Positions 52,370-63,934 of a stretch of DNA of 64,000 nucleotides are shown here, in pieces. This DNA comes from Rheum nobile (lineage: Eukaryota > Streptophyta > Magnoliopsida > Caryophyllales > Polygonaceae): contig WOAB01000595.1 in the NCBI GenBank assembly GCA_027886185.1, positions 1,612,001 to 1,676,000 of the forward strand. Direction: 5' to 3'. Position numbers and translations under genes: made by a program. The stretch's first letter is position 1; each line of letters starts with the position of its first letter. The notes under the pieces are model-generated. The model made no database searches and was not told the origin of the DNA. It worked only from the letters and a program-made list of their open reading frames with translations.

Positions 52370-53539
52370 ATGGATAGAGGAAGGAAGAAGAAAATGAGTA
52401 AGACCTAGATTGAGGTGTTGAACAAGATTAGCGGGCGGGAGATTGTACCGACAAAATTTTATCACTTCTTTACGCTGACGCATTTGGGAATGCTAGAATG
52501 AACTAGAAACATGCTGCGCCACGGGGGCTTAGGTACCTTCTTAGACAAGAGCGCCCCAACCTATGCTGAATTGACTTATGAATTCCTAGCTAGTCTGAAG
52601 GTATTTCGCGATGGTGACGGGAATGCCACCCACATCACATTTATATTTCAAAATAATGAATTTGAAGTCTCAGTGGCTGACCTGAGAAACATTTTTGGGG
52701 TGACTGCTCCGCCTACCGATAATTGGCGATATGTTAGGAAGAGGCACTATGATTTTTGGTGCGCTGCCACCGAGGGTGATTTTCAGACGAAGGGGGAATA
52801 CAAATACAAGCTCACCCACCCATGCCTTCGACTAGCACACAAGGTGCTTGCCCTCGCTTTCTTTGGCCAAGGGGAGGTCAACAAGCTTTCGCTTTCTGAT
52901 TTTCAGTGGGTGTGGTGTTTGACACCAGAGAGCCCGATAATCCCAGATTGGGTAGAATTGTTTTTAGCTGCGTGCATCAGGACCCGTAACAAATCAGCGG
53001 GTAAGATTTCTATGGGAGGGATGATCACCCTCATTGCTCAAGAGTTCTTTGATCCCTTTGAGGCCTTGACCTCGGTGGGTCCATTCCAGTTTGATGAGTA
53101 CCAGCTTAGGAAGGCCAAGTTGCTGCAGGGCCGGTTTGGGGACTATGTTTGGTTGTCTAGAGAGGAGGGCAAGCATAGGATACGCCTCCCACGTCCGATG
53201 CCTTTCGGCCCCACGGCTGTGGATTTTTCGCTCCAACCCGATGAGCCTATTGCTCCCCATGCTGGGGTAGGTCCGATGCAGGTGGAGGAGCCTCTGGTTG
53301 CTGCTGATCGGCACTTTGAGGTCGGTCCTTCTAGTGGGTTTGCTGCCCCGTCTTACTCAGGGTCCTGGAAGGACGAGATGTTATCCCAGATGCACCGCTT
53401 TTCCATTAGGCAAGACGAGATGGCGACCTCCCTGGAGGGAGTCAGATGAGATGTGAGGTCCATGCAGGAGCAGATGTTCGAGATACAGCGCCAACAAGAG
53501 GAGTTCTACGGCCGCTTTCCATATCCACCCCCTCAGTGA
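52370..53539 (+). pseudogene. ATHILA ORF-1-type gene (env position) of Athila-2
   Basis: The frame starts at MDRGRKKK (52370) and has TAG at codon 13, TGA at codon 43 and TGA at 53447, after which it continues to TGA at 53537. Between them 312 codons are open. LDKSAPTYAELTYEFLASL, NNEFEVSVADLRNIFG and LAHKVLALAFFGQGEVNKL match the pattern I know for PF03078 (ATHILA ORF-1). An acidic Pro-rich tail and RRQ/E-rich end follow (MQEQMFEIQRQQEEFYGRF). No signal peptide or transmembrane segment is visible, so an envelope role is not supported by this copy. All three early stops could arise by C-to-T change. Athila-1 lacks the gene. Confidence 0.78.
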
Positions 53540-54290
53540 GTTTAGTGTTTCTTTTCCCCCTTATTTTGTTTGTCTTCTATCACATTGAGGACAATGCGTT
53601 GTTCAAGCATGGGGGAGGGAATTAGACTTACTGTCTATCTTCTTGTATATACTTTCTTGTTATTGCATTTTAAATTCATAGTCGTGTTTATTATTTGATT
53701 AAAAAAAACTGATAATAAAAAGAAAAAAGAAAAAAAGTCAAAAAGACATACAAGGAAAATCCTGGGCTAAGTCAAAAACCTAAGAGGGCGACTTAGGCAA
53801 TAAGCATGTAGCCTGGACAGCATTAGGCTGGGCTAAAAATAGGCTATAGAGTAATGTGAGCCCGTCTATAGAAAAATGAAATGAGTGGCTTGGTGAAAAC
53901 CCGAAAGGGCGGCTTGGCAAAATGAGTGAAAAAAAGAAGAGTGATTTTTAGGATTCCTCATTGTTCATGGCGTGGTGTCATAAGAAGAGGCGATATAAGG
54001 AGGATTTGGGTAGGTCACTCTGGAGCGACAAGGAGTTAGATGGAGGCTAGGATTAGATGATCACATTACTCTATATGGTGTTCGGGATAAGCTTGGGGGA
54101 AGTTCTCCACTTTCCTTAAAGCTTGGTTGTATGTTGTGCTTATTGTGTCGGTACCTGGTAGAGTCATGTTAGGTGCAGTTCTTAGTGGAGATGATTTTGC
54201 TGTGCTTCCTGAGGCCTTGGGAATTTGATTGGAGGAGTAGGTTTCTATTATCTTACTCGAGGACGAGCAAGGTCTAAGCATAGGGGAATT
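53540..54290 (+). other. Athila-2 3' non-coding region and PPT
   Basis: Contains CATTGAGGACAATG plus AAGCATGGGGGAGG (53579-53620), two GAAAGGGCGGCTT-like repeats (53780 and 53900) and a purine-rich stretch, AAGCATAGGGGAATT, directly before the 3' LTR (PPT, 54276-54290). It aligns with 7080-7777. Confidence 0.75.
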
Positions 54291-55560
54291 TTATCAACGC
54301 TACTTTGTAGGGTGTAATTAGGAGCTGTTACCGGCGTTTTGGGTACCATTTGGATTGTTTTAGAGTTTAAGTTAGAAGATTGAAGTTGAAGAGAAGACAT
54401 GTTGATTTGGTGGTCTCACTCACTTAAATGAAGATATATTGAGGATGGAAGAGAAGACCACAAGTGAAGACCGAAGCAAGACTTGAAGACAATGCAGGAA
54501 GACTTCCGCGGTCGCGGAAGATACCTCCGCGGTCGCGGATCAAAGAGACAGTGAACCTTTACAGAGAGTTTTCCGCGATCGCGGAAATTCTTCCGTGGTC
54601 TCGGAAACCCGTTGTCAGACGCGCGCCGAGATTTACTTCCGAGTTTTATTTGTTTTTTATCTTATTTCCTTTTCTTATTTCTTTTATTTCCGGTTATATT
54701 CCTTTATGGAAAAGATATTATTTGCTATCTTTGGAGTTTAGGTTTGGCTAGGGTTATACCTAGTTTAGTTAGCTGCCACTTGGATTATCTTAGATCTCAG
54801 TTTACATCAGTTTTTCCCTTTGAGTTTTACGTTTCAAGACTATGAACAACTAAGCAACCTTTGCTTAGTCCGACGATTGAAGCCTTCATTTGATATATGG
54901 TTGTGAGATTATAATTATATTTCATTTCCTTTGATTATATCTTTTCTCTTGAGCTTATTATTATTGATTATTGCTGATTTGACTAGTCTGATCATCTAGT
55001 TGATATTAGTAATTGTCTATTGCTAGGGTTTGGATATTTCGGGTTGAAATCCCTTATCGTGTGTAGCAAACATGATATTCTAGGACTGGTTGGACTAGTT
55101 TATTGTGAAGAGAATTGATTATGTGTTAAATGCTGCGGGTTGTGGTGTTGCATGTATCCTGGTTAATTCCTATGCTTACTATTGTTAGATTAAATCTTGA
55201 GGGTCTCTTGATTGTTTAATAGTTAGGGTTATCAGGACTGGTTGGACTGGTAACTATTTTAGAATATGGACAGGAATATTCACAGGAAGGAATAAAGATA
55301 ATCTAGGATTAATCAATCGAATGAATGGTGGATATTTGTTTGGCTAAGTACTTTTTTCCCAATTGATTACAACCTTTGTTTTTATTTACTTTGTTTACTT
55401 GCAATCAAACCAACAAACCCCCCTTTGTTACTTTGTCATACTAATTTGCACTAAGAAAGATAACTCCTCCCTGTGAGATTCGACCCTTGCTTGCCTATTC
55501 TACTAAGTTAGGTTTTTAAGGATTTACTTTGATTGGGCATCACGACTTTAGCCCCTATCA
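54291..55560 (+). mobile_element. 3' LTR of Athila-2
   Basis: It starts TTATCAACGC (first TG mutated to TT) and ends CCCTATCA before GTTGG. Palindrome pairs start at 54506/54527 (21 bp) and 54573/54593 (20 bp); the last one is decayed (CCGTGGTCTCGG). Confidence 0.93.
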
Positions 55561-55742
55561 GTTGGGGTGATCCCAACTATGTGTAGGTAGACTTGTTTGA
55601 TATTTGCCTGAATGGAAATCTGAAACTTTGTTGATTCATTCCTAGATGATTAATATCCATATTAGCTTATGCGAATTGGATCCTATTATGGTTTGCAACC
55701 GAGAGATAAAAACGTTAATAGGTAGTCAGATAGGGTTTGTGC
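55561..55742 (+). mobile_element. Element E 5' LTR, middle part
   Basis: Matches 61166-61340 (TGATCCCAACTATG, GTAGACTTGTTTGATA, AATAGGTAGTCA, TAGGGTTTG), then broken by the CACTA-type element. Confidence 0.85.
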
Positions 55743-57137
55743 TACTAGTGGAAAAAAAAGTCTTTTTACCACGGTTGTTTTGCAAAGGTTATCACGGTTG
55801 TGAACCATGGTAAACATGTTTATCACGGTTTCACATTGCACGGTTCCATATTTACCACAGTTGTTGAACTGTGGTAAATGGGACAATCGTGGTAAAAATG
55901 CAACAATTCCATAGTAGAATCAACCGTAGTCAAAATTGTAACCGTGGTAAAATTGAATCGTAATAAATTCATCCGAACCGTGGTAAAATTGTATAAACGT
56001 AGTAATACTGTATGCCCGGGTGACTATATAAACAATAAAAATGATAAAGCTTAATTTTACATCATTTACGTACCTAAGACAAACAATCTCATGAAGACCC
56101 GACAACCACCCAAATATAATCAAATAGCATACCACAATAACCATCATGTAACATTCTTTGTCATGAATTCAAAATCACTAGTAAATAAATCATCAACTTT
56201 ATAAATATCTTGTAAACTAGTTGATATGTTTCCTAATAATATCACTTGCAAAATTGACCAATTAAAACATGAACCTCGACACAAAAGTATTCCATTGATC
56301 TCGAAACTGATCTATCTTGTCCTTTGACAATGGTCTTGACCCAAGCGATTCTGGATAGCACTGCATGTCAAAGAATATATTTTACTTCAATTGAAATCCA
56401 ATTAAATATGAATCCTAGCTTGCATCTATTAGTTTAGCATGTACCTCTCCAAGAGTAGGGTCTCGTCCTCTTCTTATAATATCTAGTATATATAGAAAAA
56501 CATAATATCCACAATTTGCACTATTTGTTTGACAAGGACACTGCAAAAGGAAATGAAAAGTGAAATTGAATTTCTACCCAATGATATATAAATATCATGC
56601 ATTTCTAATCTTAAATCTTTATATAACTAAATCATCTAATACATACATAAAATACAACTAACTTTTACTTCAATCCACTTTATTGGCTTATTAGGTATAT
56701 CCAAATTCTTTTGTGCAATCCACATTCTCATAGCCCTATTTACAAAAAAAACAAATTTATCATAGTCATTCAAAACTGGTAGATATTGAAAGTAATAAAA
56801 ATATCATTACGTACATTAAATTGGACTCTTGATGTCATCTCTTACTTGAAATCCAATGTACTATTCCCTTAAAAGGATGAACAACAACTAGCATTCAATG
56901 TCTCCTATATATGTAATAATGAACGAAGTCAAATATATTATTTGTGCATGTGTATGATATTTCAAATAAAAAAGTAATGTTTAACTTACTTGGTGTTATA
57001 TGGAGGAAAAAACATATGATGTATGCACTATATATAAACTAGTAAATTCTCTTACTATTAATATACCCATCCAACATAGAAGACCCATATCTAAACAAGT
57101 TCCATGATGGAGAGAGTCAACTGAGACCCATATAACG

Positions 57138-57168
<31 letters not shown>

Positions 57169-58465
57169 GAAATCTATCTCATTCCCATCTCATAATTCCA
57201 TTGATATCAACACATACCTAAGAATATTAATTTCTCTTGAAAATTTGAGTTCATGACTAAAATCCAAAAATAGACAATAAAACATTGGAATTCTTAGCTT
57301 AATCAACTCACTATTCAAATTACATCAATACATACAAACACATCAAGTAATCAAACCTGTAGTTCACACTTGGGCATAAACTAATAAACATATTATCTAA
57401 ATAAAGACATTCAACGTCTGTCACAATACCCACAAGAAAAACCAATTTGCATAGACCCCGAAATCACATTCCATCTCATCATATATATCATATATCAATT
57501 GCTAAATCATAAGATCATATATTAATGTCTTTCACTTTAAAATGGCTACCGACAACTCTGAAAACAAACCCTAAATTGGGGTATCCTCTTGAAGAATTTT
57601 CAACAACAATTTGAGTCATTTATCAACCCCAAAATCCAACCCTAAACACCATATACTAACACACAAACAAACAGAATGGAAACCATTCAATTTGGATTTT
57701 GAAAAGTGAAAAACCACAAGTTAAGTAACCAACGTACAACCCAATATTTAACTAACCTTGCAGGCAGCCTTGTAAGCCTCATCTCCTCACCCTAAAAGGT
57801 GGTCTGTAATGCCCTTGGTTGTCGGAGAAGGTCAATGGTCTGAAGGTGGTGCATGGAAACCGGTGCAACAGTTTGCAACCCCTGCACAACACTTCTTCTC
57901 AACGCTCTCTACTAGTGGTGCGAGCGAACTCCGGTGATAGCATTTTCGTCGACGTGAAGTGGTAGGGAGGGTGGGAGGAGGGAGGGAAAGAGAGATGTGG
58001 AGTTGTTGCATTCACAGATGGAGAAGAGAAGAAGATGACGGCTAGAGCTTTGGAGGAAGTAAACGACGATCGTGTTTTTGTTTTTTAAGTGAATCATGGT
58101 AAAACAATTTTACCACGGTTCTCAAAGGAACCAGGGTAAAATTAGTTACAAAAATACCAAAGTTATTCAAACAACCGTGGTAATATAACCTGTGTGATGA
58201 AATTACCTCATAAAAATTGAAACCGCAGTAAAACACACAATACCATTACCTCGGTTATGTTATGAAACCGTGGTATTTTAATCATCGTAGTAAATAAGTA
58301 TGTACAAATACCCCGGTAAGAACTTCAACCGTGGTAAAATTACCATACAATTACTTCGGTTGTGTGTATAACTGTGGTATTTTGGCTAATGATGTAAAAT
58401 TACCACGAAAAAACATGGAATCATGGTAAATGCAACAGTAGCAAAAGCTCATTTTTCTACTAGTG
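55743..58465. mobile_element. Non-autonomous CACTA-type transposon
   Basis: The right end reads CACTAGTAGAAAAATGAGC (reverse complement) and the left end TACTAGTGGAAAAAAAAGTC, so the left CACTA is mutated. Many subterminal copies of an ACCGTGGTAAA/ACCACGGTT word lie in both orientations in the outer ~350 bp on the left (55770-56000) and right (58090-58440), as in En/Spm-like elements. The ~2 kb interior is AT-rich, with (TA)n at 57138-57164, and has no transposase domain. Confidence 0.75.
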
Positions 58466-59050
58466 GAACCGTCGTAAAAACATGGAACCGTGGTAAATGG
58501 AACCGAGAAGTAATAACTTTTATTGGAATCCTAGGAATTGAACCTGTGATTTTATTATTGCGAGAGCATCTTAATTTCCCCGGTGGATTAATAACTACCA
58601 TAGAAACCCTAAGATTAGGTTGGATTTAGGTAGTCACAAGAGTGGATGTTAATTCAGTTTAACCTTAGATTCTAAGTGCCCTAAGGGTCTATATCTTGAT
58701 TAGCAAGTCGCGAGAGTGGATATTAATTGAATCTAGGCACATTTACTATCATTCGAGAAGAATTAGTAATTACCTAAGATAGTAACCTTCAACAAAGACA
58801 GACTAAATTCAGACATTAATCTAGTTGAGTCTACTGAAGCATAGTTGCGGGGATCCCTTGCCTTGGAAACTTTCCCTCAATTGATTACAATCATCACTTG
58901 CATTTGTTTCTTAATTTTTGTTATTAGTTAAACAAAGATTCTCATCTTTTGGCTTAGCTTACCAGTCGAAGTTACAATCAATACTACATAGTCCTCGTGG
59001 TAACGATACTTGAAAAGCTACAACTGATCCCATACGCTTGTGGGTAGGAT
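58466..59050 (+). mobile_element. Element E 5' LTR, last part
   Basis: It begins with 37 bp of extra ACCGTGGTAAA-type sequence (58466-58502). It then matches 61349-61790 (GAGAAGTAATAACTT... to GATTCTCATC) and continues ~100 bp past the end of the truncated 3' LTR. The true LTR end is uncertain. Confidence 0.75.
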
Positions 59051-60415
59051 CTTCTTCCTCACGTTACTTTCTCTACATTAGGGACAATGTAGATTTTATC
59101 TTGGGGGGTTGATACTCATTAGTAGATTGACATGTTTCCATTTGCATTTGCATTTAGTGTTTGTTTTCCATCTCTTTTGTTATGTTTGAATGAATTGCAT
59201 TGTTGGATGTTGGATTTGACTCCCTTTGCTTCTTTCCGTCTGATTGTTGTCCTTGTGACGCATGCTTTATGAGTCCCCTCAACATGTTTTGGTTGTTCAT
59301 ATTGCAATTGCATTATGAGCATGATTATGAGCGCTTGAAATTTTGACATTTGGCTGGAGCATGTGACCTTTGATTAAGATGTGTTAGGACCAATACTCTA
59401 GACAAGCATCCTAGTGAGCTTTTGAGCCTTTTATGGACTATAATTTCACGAGTCCTGTTATTTCTATTGTGTGTGAATCTCTACTTGCTTGCTAACTCCA
59501 GAACTTGGATTAAATTCTTTTTCAAGGCTACGCATATGATTTATATACATGACATTAATATGATTGAGGCATTGTTTCATATTAGCCCTTCATCCTTGAC
59601 CACCCTATATATGTTTTCCTCTGCTTAATGCCCATTTGTGCCTTAATTGCCTTTTCTTTGGAAGCCCCACAAAAGCATACCGAGCCTAATTATTCATCCT
59701 ACCGATCCAGGGATTAGGATAGTTGATTTGTTTTGCTAGAGTGGATTTCAGGACAGCTTGGGGGAGGTTGCATATGTTACTGGTTGGATATGATGTTTAT
59801 ATTTTGTCTCCTTTATTTTCCTCCATCTTTCTCTTTAAAAAAAATCCAAAAAAAAGAAAAATAAATAGAAGAGGAAGAAGCAAATAAAGAAGAGCAAGAA
59901 GACAATCCAGTATATCAGGGTTTTGTTTCATGGGTTCGAAGAACGAAATTGGTAGTGAAGATTGTTCTAAGCTTGGTATCACCTTGGAAATTCTTTTCCC
60001 CGGATTTAGCACCACATGGCCTAAATATATCCCTACCTTTATCCTATACCTTGGCCCCATTACAACCCTGTAATGACCTCATGATTTTTGTTGTGTACAT
60101 GATCCCTAGTAGTGGAGATTAAGAACACTGATGCAAGCCTATGGTAGTTTTGCATTCAATATGGTGAGCGAAACACAAACCTAGACGCATGAGTGGAGTG
60201 ACTTGTTTCTTTATCCCGGTGAGGTTTGAAGTTGAGGAACTATCTACGTTTTTATCATTGGTTGCAAAGCATGTTATGATAGCACTTGTCTTATGTTTGA
60301 ACTCTCATGATCATTGCTCGTTTGTCTCTTGGATAGAAACAACCTTAACATATTTTGTGGATTCATTGATTATGTACTTACTTGAGGAGAAGCAAGGATT
60401 AAGCTTGGGGGAACT
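59051..60415 (+). other. Element E interior, Athila-like 3' region
   Basis: ACATTAGGGACAATGTAG with CTTGGGGGG at 59075-59108 resembles the CATTGAGGACAATG plus GGGGGAG block of the Athila copies. A PPT-like AAGCTTGGGGGAACT lies at 60401-60415. No PBS, gag or pol is present, so nearly all of the interior is deleted. Confidence 0.6.
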
Positions 60416-61790
60416 TGATGACATCCAATTTGTTACACGTTTAGGACATGCATTTGTGTTTAATCTAGGTTGTTTTATGCATTTTGTGTCGCATTTATAG
60501 TTAGTTGCATTGTTTTCTTTGTTATGGAGGTCTACACAAGAAAATGTGTGTTTTCAGGTACTTGGGTGAATTTTTGGAGCTGTTTATGGATGCTGTTGGA
60601 ACCTCGGATGTCATTTGGAGGCTAACGGGACAAACCATGAGAAATTTGGTTTGGATTCGACCTAAAACGAGAGTCGTGCAGGACACATAAGAGGCCGTGC
60701 ATTATGGATTGAATTTCCTTCAGGAGGTCGTGCGTTATGGATTGAATTTCCTCAGACTGTGCATTTTTTGCACGGCTGTGCATTTTCGTCTACAGAGGAA
60801 TTTACCTATGCGTTTTTCGCATAGGATGTGCGGTTTCACACCTGTAGCATTTTGGTCGTGCGCTTGGCCGTGCGTTTTTCGCAGAGTCAAGTCACGGGCC
60901 GTGCGTTTTTACCCGGATGACTTTAGTTTTAGAATATGTATAAATACCTTTTTTTTAGGTTTTTGGGGGATCTTTTGCCACTTTTTCTAACTCTCTGGAC
61001 CTAGTTGTTTGCCTCCCTTTGAAAGATTGCAACTTTGGAGATTCTTCTATTGGATTCGAGACTAAGTTCATCTTTCTCTTTAATATTGTTTATGATTTCC
61101 ATTGTAATTATGACTTCTTTGGTTGATCATGCAATTATGTCTAGCTAATTTCCATATTTCTAGGGTTGCGGTGATCCCAACTATGCATAGGTAGACTTGT
61201 TTGATAGTTGCCTGAATGAAAATATGAAACTTTGTTGATTCATTCCTAGATGCTTAATGCCTATATTAGCTTATACAAATTGGATCCTATTAGGGTTTAC
61301 AAACGAGAGGTAAAAACGTTAATAGGTAGTCAAATAGGGTTTGAGACCGAGAGGTAATAACTTCTATTAGAATCGTAGTAATTAAACCTGAGATTTTATT
61401 ATTGCGAGAGCATCTTAATTTCTCATGTGGATTAATAACTATTATAGAAACCCTAAGATTAGGTTGGATTTAGCATGTCACGAGAGTGGATGTTAATTCA
61501 GTTTAACCTTAGATCTTAAGTGCCATAAGGGTCTAAATCTTGATTAGAAAGTCGCGAGAGTGGATGTTCATTGAATCCTAGCACATTTACTATCAATCGA
61601 GAGGATTTAGTAATTACCTAAGATAATTACCTTCAACAAAGACAGACTAAATTCAGACATTTATCTTGTTGAGTCTACTGAAGCATAGTTGCGGGGATCC
61701 CTTGCCTTGGAAACATTCCCTCAATTGATTACAGTCATCACTTGCATTTGTTACTTAATTTTAGTTATTAGTTCAACAAAGATTCTCATC
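60416..61790 (+). mobile_element. 3' LTR of element E, right end truncated
   Basis: 1,375 bp, uninterrupted; it shows the empty sites of both Athila-2 and the CACTA-type element. A hairpin-rich stretch lies at 60750-60910. Confidence 0.87.
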
Positions 61791-62345
61791 ACTCGCGTTT
61801 ACAGAAAGTGAAACGAGTCTACGTTACCTCAATGGGTCCAATACTCTCAATCCTTGGTACCCAAAATGTTGTGATGTGCGTTTGGTGGGATACATCGATG
61901 TTGACTTGGTTGCGAACAAGGTAGACCTGAAAAGCAGATCAGGCATGGATAAGTTTTTGGGTCCATGTCTTGTGTCTTGGGGTTCAAAGAAGAAAACTTT
62001 AGTGGCATTAATCAAACACCAAAGAAGAGTAACTAGCCGCAATAACCTTTTGTACACAACTCCTATGGATTAAACAACAACTGAGTGACTATGGGATACT
62101 CTTTGGTAAGGTTCCTAAACTTTTTGACAACACTAGTGCTATAAACATTTCCAAAAATTTAATACAACACTCTCGCACAAAGCACATTGATATAATACAA
62201 TATTGTTTTTACAAGAATGTATGGAGATAGGTGTTGTGTCTATGGACTTTTGTAGGACCAATGATCAAAATGTGGATACCTTAACCAACCCTCTAAATAG
62301 GGATCCCTTTGAAAAGTTAAGCATGGAGGTTGCTATGATCTCCCT
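61791..62345 (+). pseudogene. Copia G RNase H
   Basis: SLRYLNGSNTLNPWYPKCCDVRLVGYIDVDLVANKVDLKSRSG is the copia RNase H start (YSDAD in relatives reads YIDVD, so the first Asp context is changed). FLGPCLVSWGSKKKTLVAL follows, and the Glu region (STAEAEY in relatives) is replaced by IKHQRRV. Shifted frames give SRTKHID-like and NVDTLTNPLNRDPFEKL (ADIFTKPL in relatives). It continues the RT at 43290-43828 across the insertion of element E. Frameshifts and stops make it inactive. Confidence 0.8.
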
Positions 62346-62932
62346 TGATGCCTTGTCATATCAAGTATGTTATCCTCAATAATTGGTTGAAATTTGACAT
62401 TAGTCCTAGGGGGGACATTAGGCGCATGTATAAAACATAAGCAATAAGTAGTTGTTATTAATCTCTTAAATATGCTAGACCTATTTGTGTGCGTACACGT
62501 TCTTTACACGAATTCATGAAGAACATTCTTTGGTAGTAGTAACGTGCTTGTTTTGTGAAACAATCTTCTTTTAGCCCAAAAGAGTCAACTTGATGTACTA
62601 AACCCTCATTACAAGCCTAAGGTACCGCAACACATGGGAAAAGGGTCGCAAACAACTACAAATGGTCATATAGGTATGTCATAGTTATGAGTTGACATCA
62701 GTCATCCTCGGGTAATGTGTGATAGAAGGAAGAGTTACTTTTTAAAAAGCAACGGTAAGAAAGGGGCAGTAGTAAAAGGAATGAGACTTTGCATGTGAAA
62801 GTTGGGTAATTATGATGAGTAAATTTTAGGGTAATAAGATTTGCAAAATTGAAGGGGATCTAATCCGATTCTAAGCGTTATATAAGGAAAAACTCAACAA
62901 AACGGAAGGTACAACAATATCTTGCACCCAAT

Positions 62933-62935
<3 letters not shown>
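62346..62935 (+). other. Spacer after copia pol
   Basis: Contains CCTAGGGGGGACATTAGG (62409-62426), a possible PPT or the conserved 3' end of copia pol RNA. No LTR start or gene recognised after it. Confidence 0.45.

Positions 62936-63003
<68 letters not shown>
62936..63003. repeat. (TC)n microsatellite
   Basis: An uninterrupted TC run of ~66 bp directly upstream of the next ORF; it lies in the expected 5' leader. Confidence 0.97.
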
Positions 63004-63007
<4 letters not shown>

Positions 63008-63018
63008 CCACTTCTCAA

Positions 63019-63934
63019 ATGGCTTCTAACCTATCAACTCCCAAGGCCACCATCACCATCGACGAAGTTGAAATTCAAAAAACCCTAGCTAACAAGCTGA
63101 AAGCCCTGATGAGCAGTGAAGCTCTGGCCCAAATCCCTGAATCCCTTCAGAAAGCCTCACAAAATGACTCCACCGACCTCAGAAATCCATCACCACAACA
63201 TCCTCTCTAGAAAAGACCGAACCTAAAGAGTACGAGGAGGTAGAGAGCCCTGAAGTGGAAATTACCACTGCTCCAGTTCAGGTAGATGAGAAGGAATTGT
63301 CACCACTAACGGTGCCGAAGGGAGAGAAGGATAACGTCTCTCTAGAGAATGTGAATGAGATTGGAACCCATGTCGTGGAAAACCTAGAAAAAGAGGAGGA
63401 AGAGAACCTGATAAAGGATCTTGAAAGGGATGAGGAATCCAGAAGAGTAAAGGGGATAGGACAGTTGTTGTTGCAACATTGGTGAAAGATTTGGCTCCAC
63501 TTATGGACACGGAGTACGACACTCCCAAAGAGGCGAGTAAGTCTACCATCTCTGCCAGTATCAGGAGCACCATGTGTGTCAAACGGGGTAGAGGACCCTC
63601 TTATGAGAAGGAAAACTGGGAAGGAGGAGAGTCCACTACACTATGGAAGGTCACCCGCTTGAAAAAGATGAAAAAAGAGCCGGCCACGGACACTAGAAAA
63701 AGACAACAAAAGGTTGTCAAAAGGGCAAAACCTACAAAGACAGAGGAAGTCTTGGACGTGTCGGAGAGGGACTTCGCCATGAGTGTAGTAGTGGACAAGG
63801 AGTTCTTGAAGGAGTTTGCCTTAGATGATGTGTTGGACATGCTGACAAGGCATAAAAGGAAGAGATTGTTTGTGAAGGAGGAGGAGTTTGATCTCACACT
63901 AGTACGAAATTTCTACTCAACCCTGACAGTCTAA
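63019..63934 (+). pseudogene. Plant transposon-type protein, possibly PF20167-like, frameshifted
   Basis: The start at 63019 (MASNLSTPKATITIDEVEIQ) lies 15 bp after the (TC)n tract. The reading moves frame near 63180 and near 63445: an acidic E/K-rich middle (VENLEKEEEENLIKDLERDEE), then VKDLAPLMDTEYDTPKEASK and a basic KKMKKEPATDTRKRQQKVVKR stretch. FALDDVLDMLTRHKRKRLFVKEEEFDLTLVRNFYSTLTV follows with a TAA at 63932. The sequence after the stop (TMVSGSYTLEGETYNFSN) continues the same fold-like pattern to the window edge. LVRNFYSTL and the following block recall the 'putative plant transposon protein' family. It may be the extra ORF downstream of copia pol or start a new element. Confidence 0.5.

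Larger units (their letters stand above)
44608..55560 (+). mobile_element. Athila-2: full-length Athila-lineage element
   Basis: LTRs of 1,263 and 1,270 bp, PBS, gag, PR, RT, RNase H, IN, ORF-1-type gene, PPT. GTTGG lies at 44603-44607 and again at 55561-55565, a perfect target duplication. The empty site is seen in the other LTR of E at 61165. LTRs are very alike; one visible difference is an extra GGTTGGACT in the 3' LTR (55239). Coding genes are broken by stops and frameshifts, but RT-RNase H (446 codons) is open. Confidence 0.95.
43829..61790 (+). mobile_element. Element E: LTR retrotransposon nested in copia G
   Basis: Two LTR copies share a TTGATGACATCCAATTTG start. The 5' copy is split into 43829-44607, 55561-55742 and 58466-~59050; the 3' copy is 60416-61790. 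A PPT-like GCTTGGGGGAACT precedes the 3' LTR. The short interior (59050-60415) looks like an Athila 3' region and no genes are left. The 3' LTR lacks the last ~100 bp found in the 5' LTR (58951 onward), and ~80 codons of copia pol are missing next to it, so a deletion removed this corner. Confidence 0.78.

Noticed and set aside
52370..53539. Retroviral-type envelope protein
   Set aside because: Position fits, but no signal peptide, cleavage site or transmembrane segment is visible; the ATHILA ORF-1 family call is better supported.
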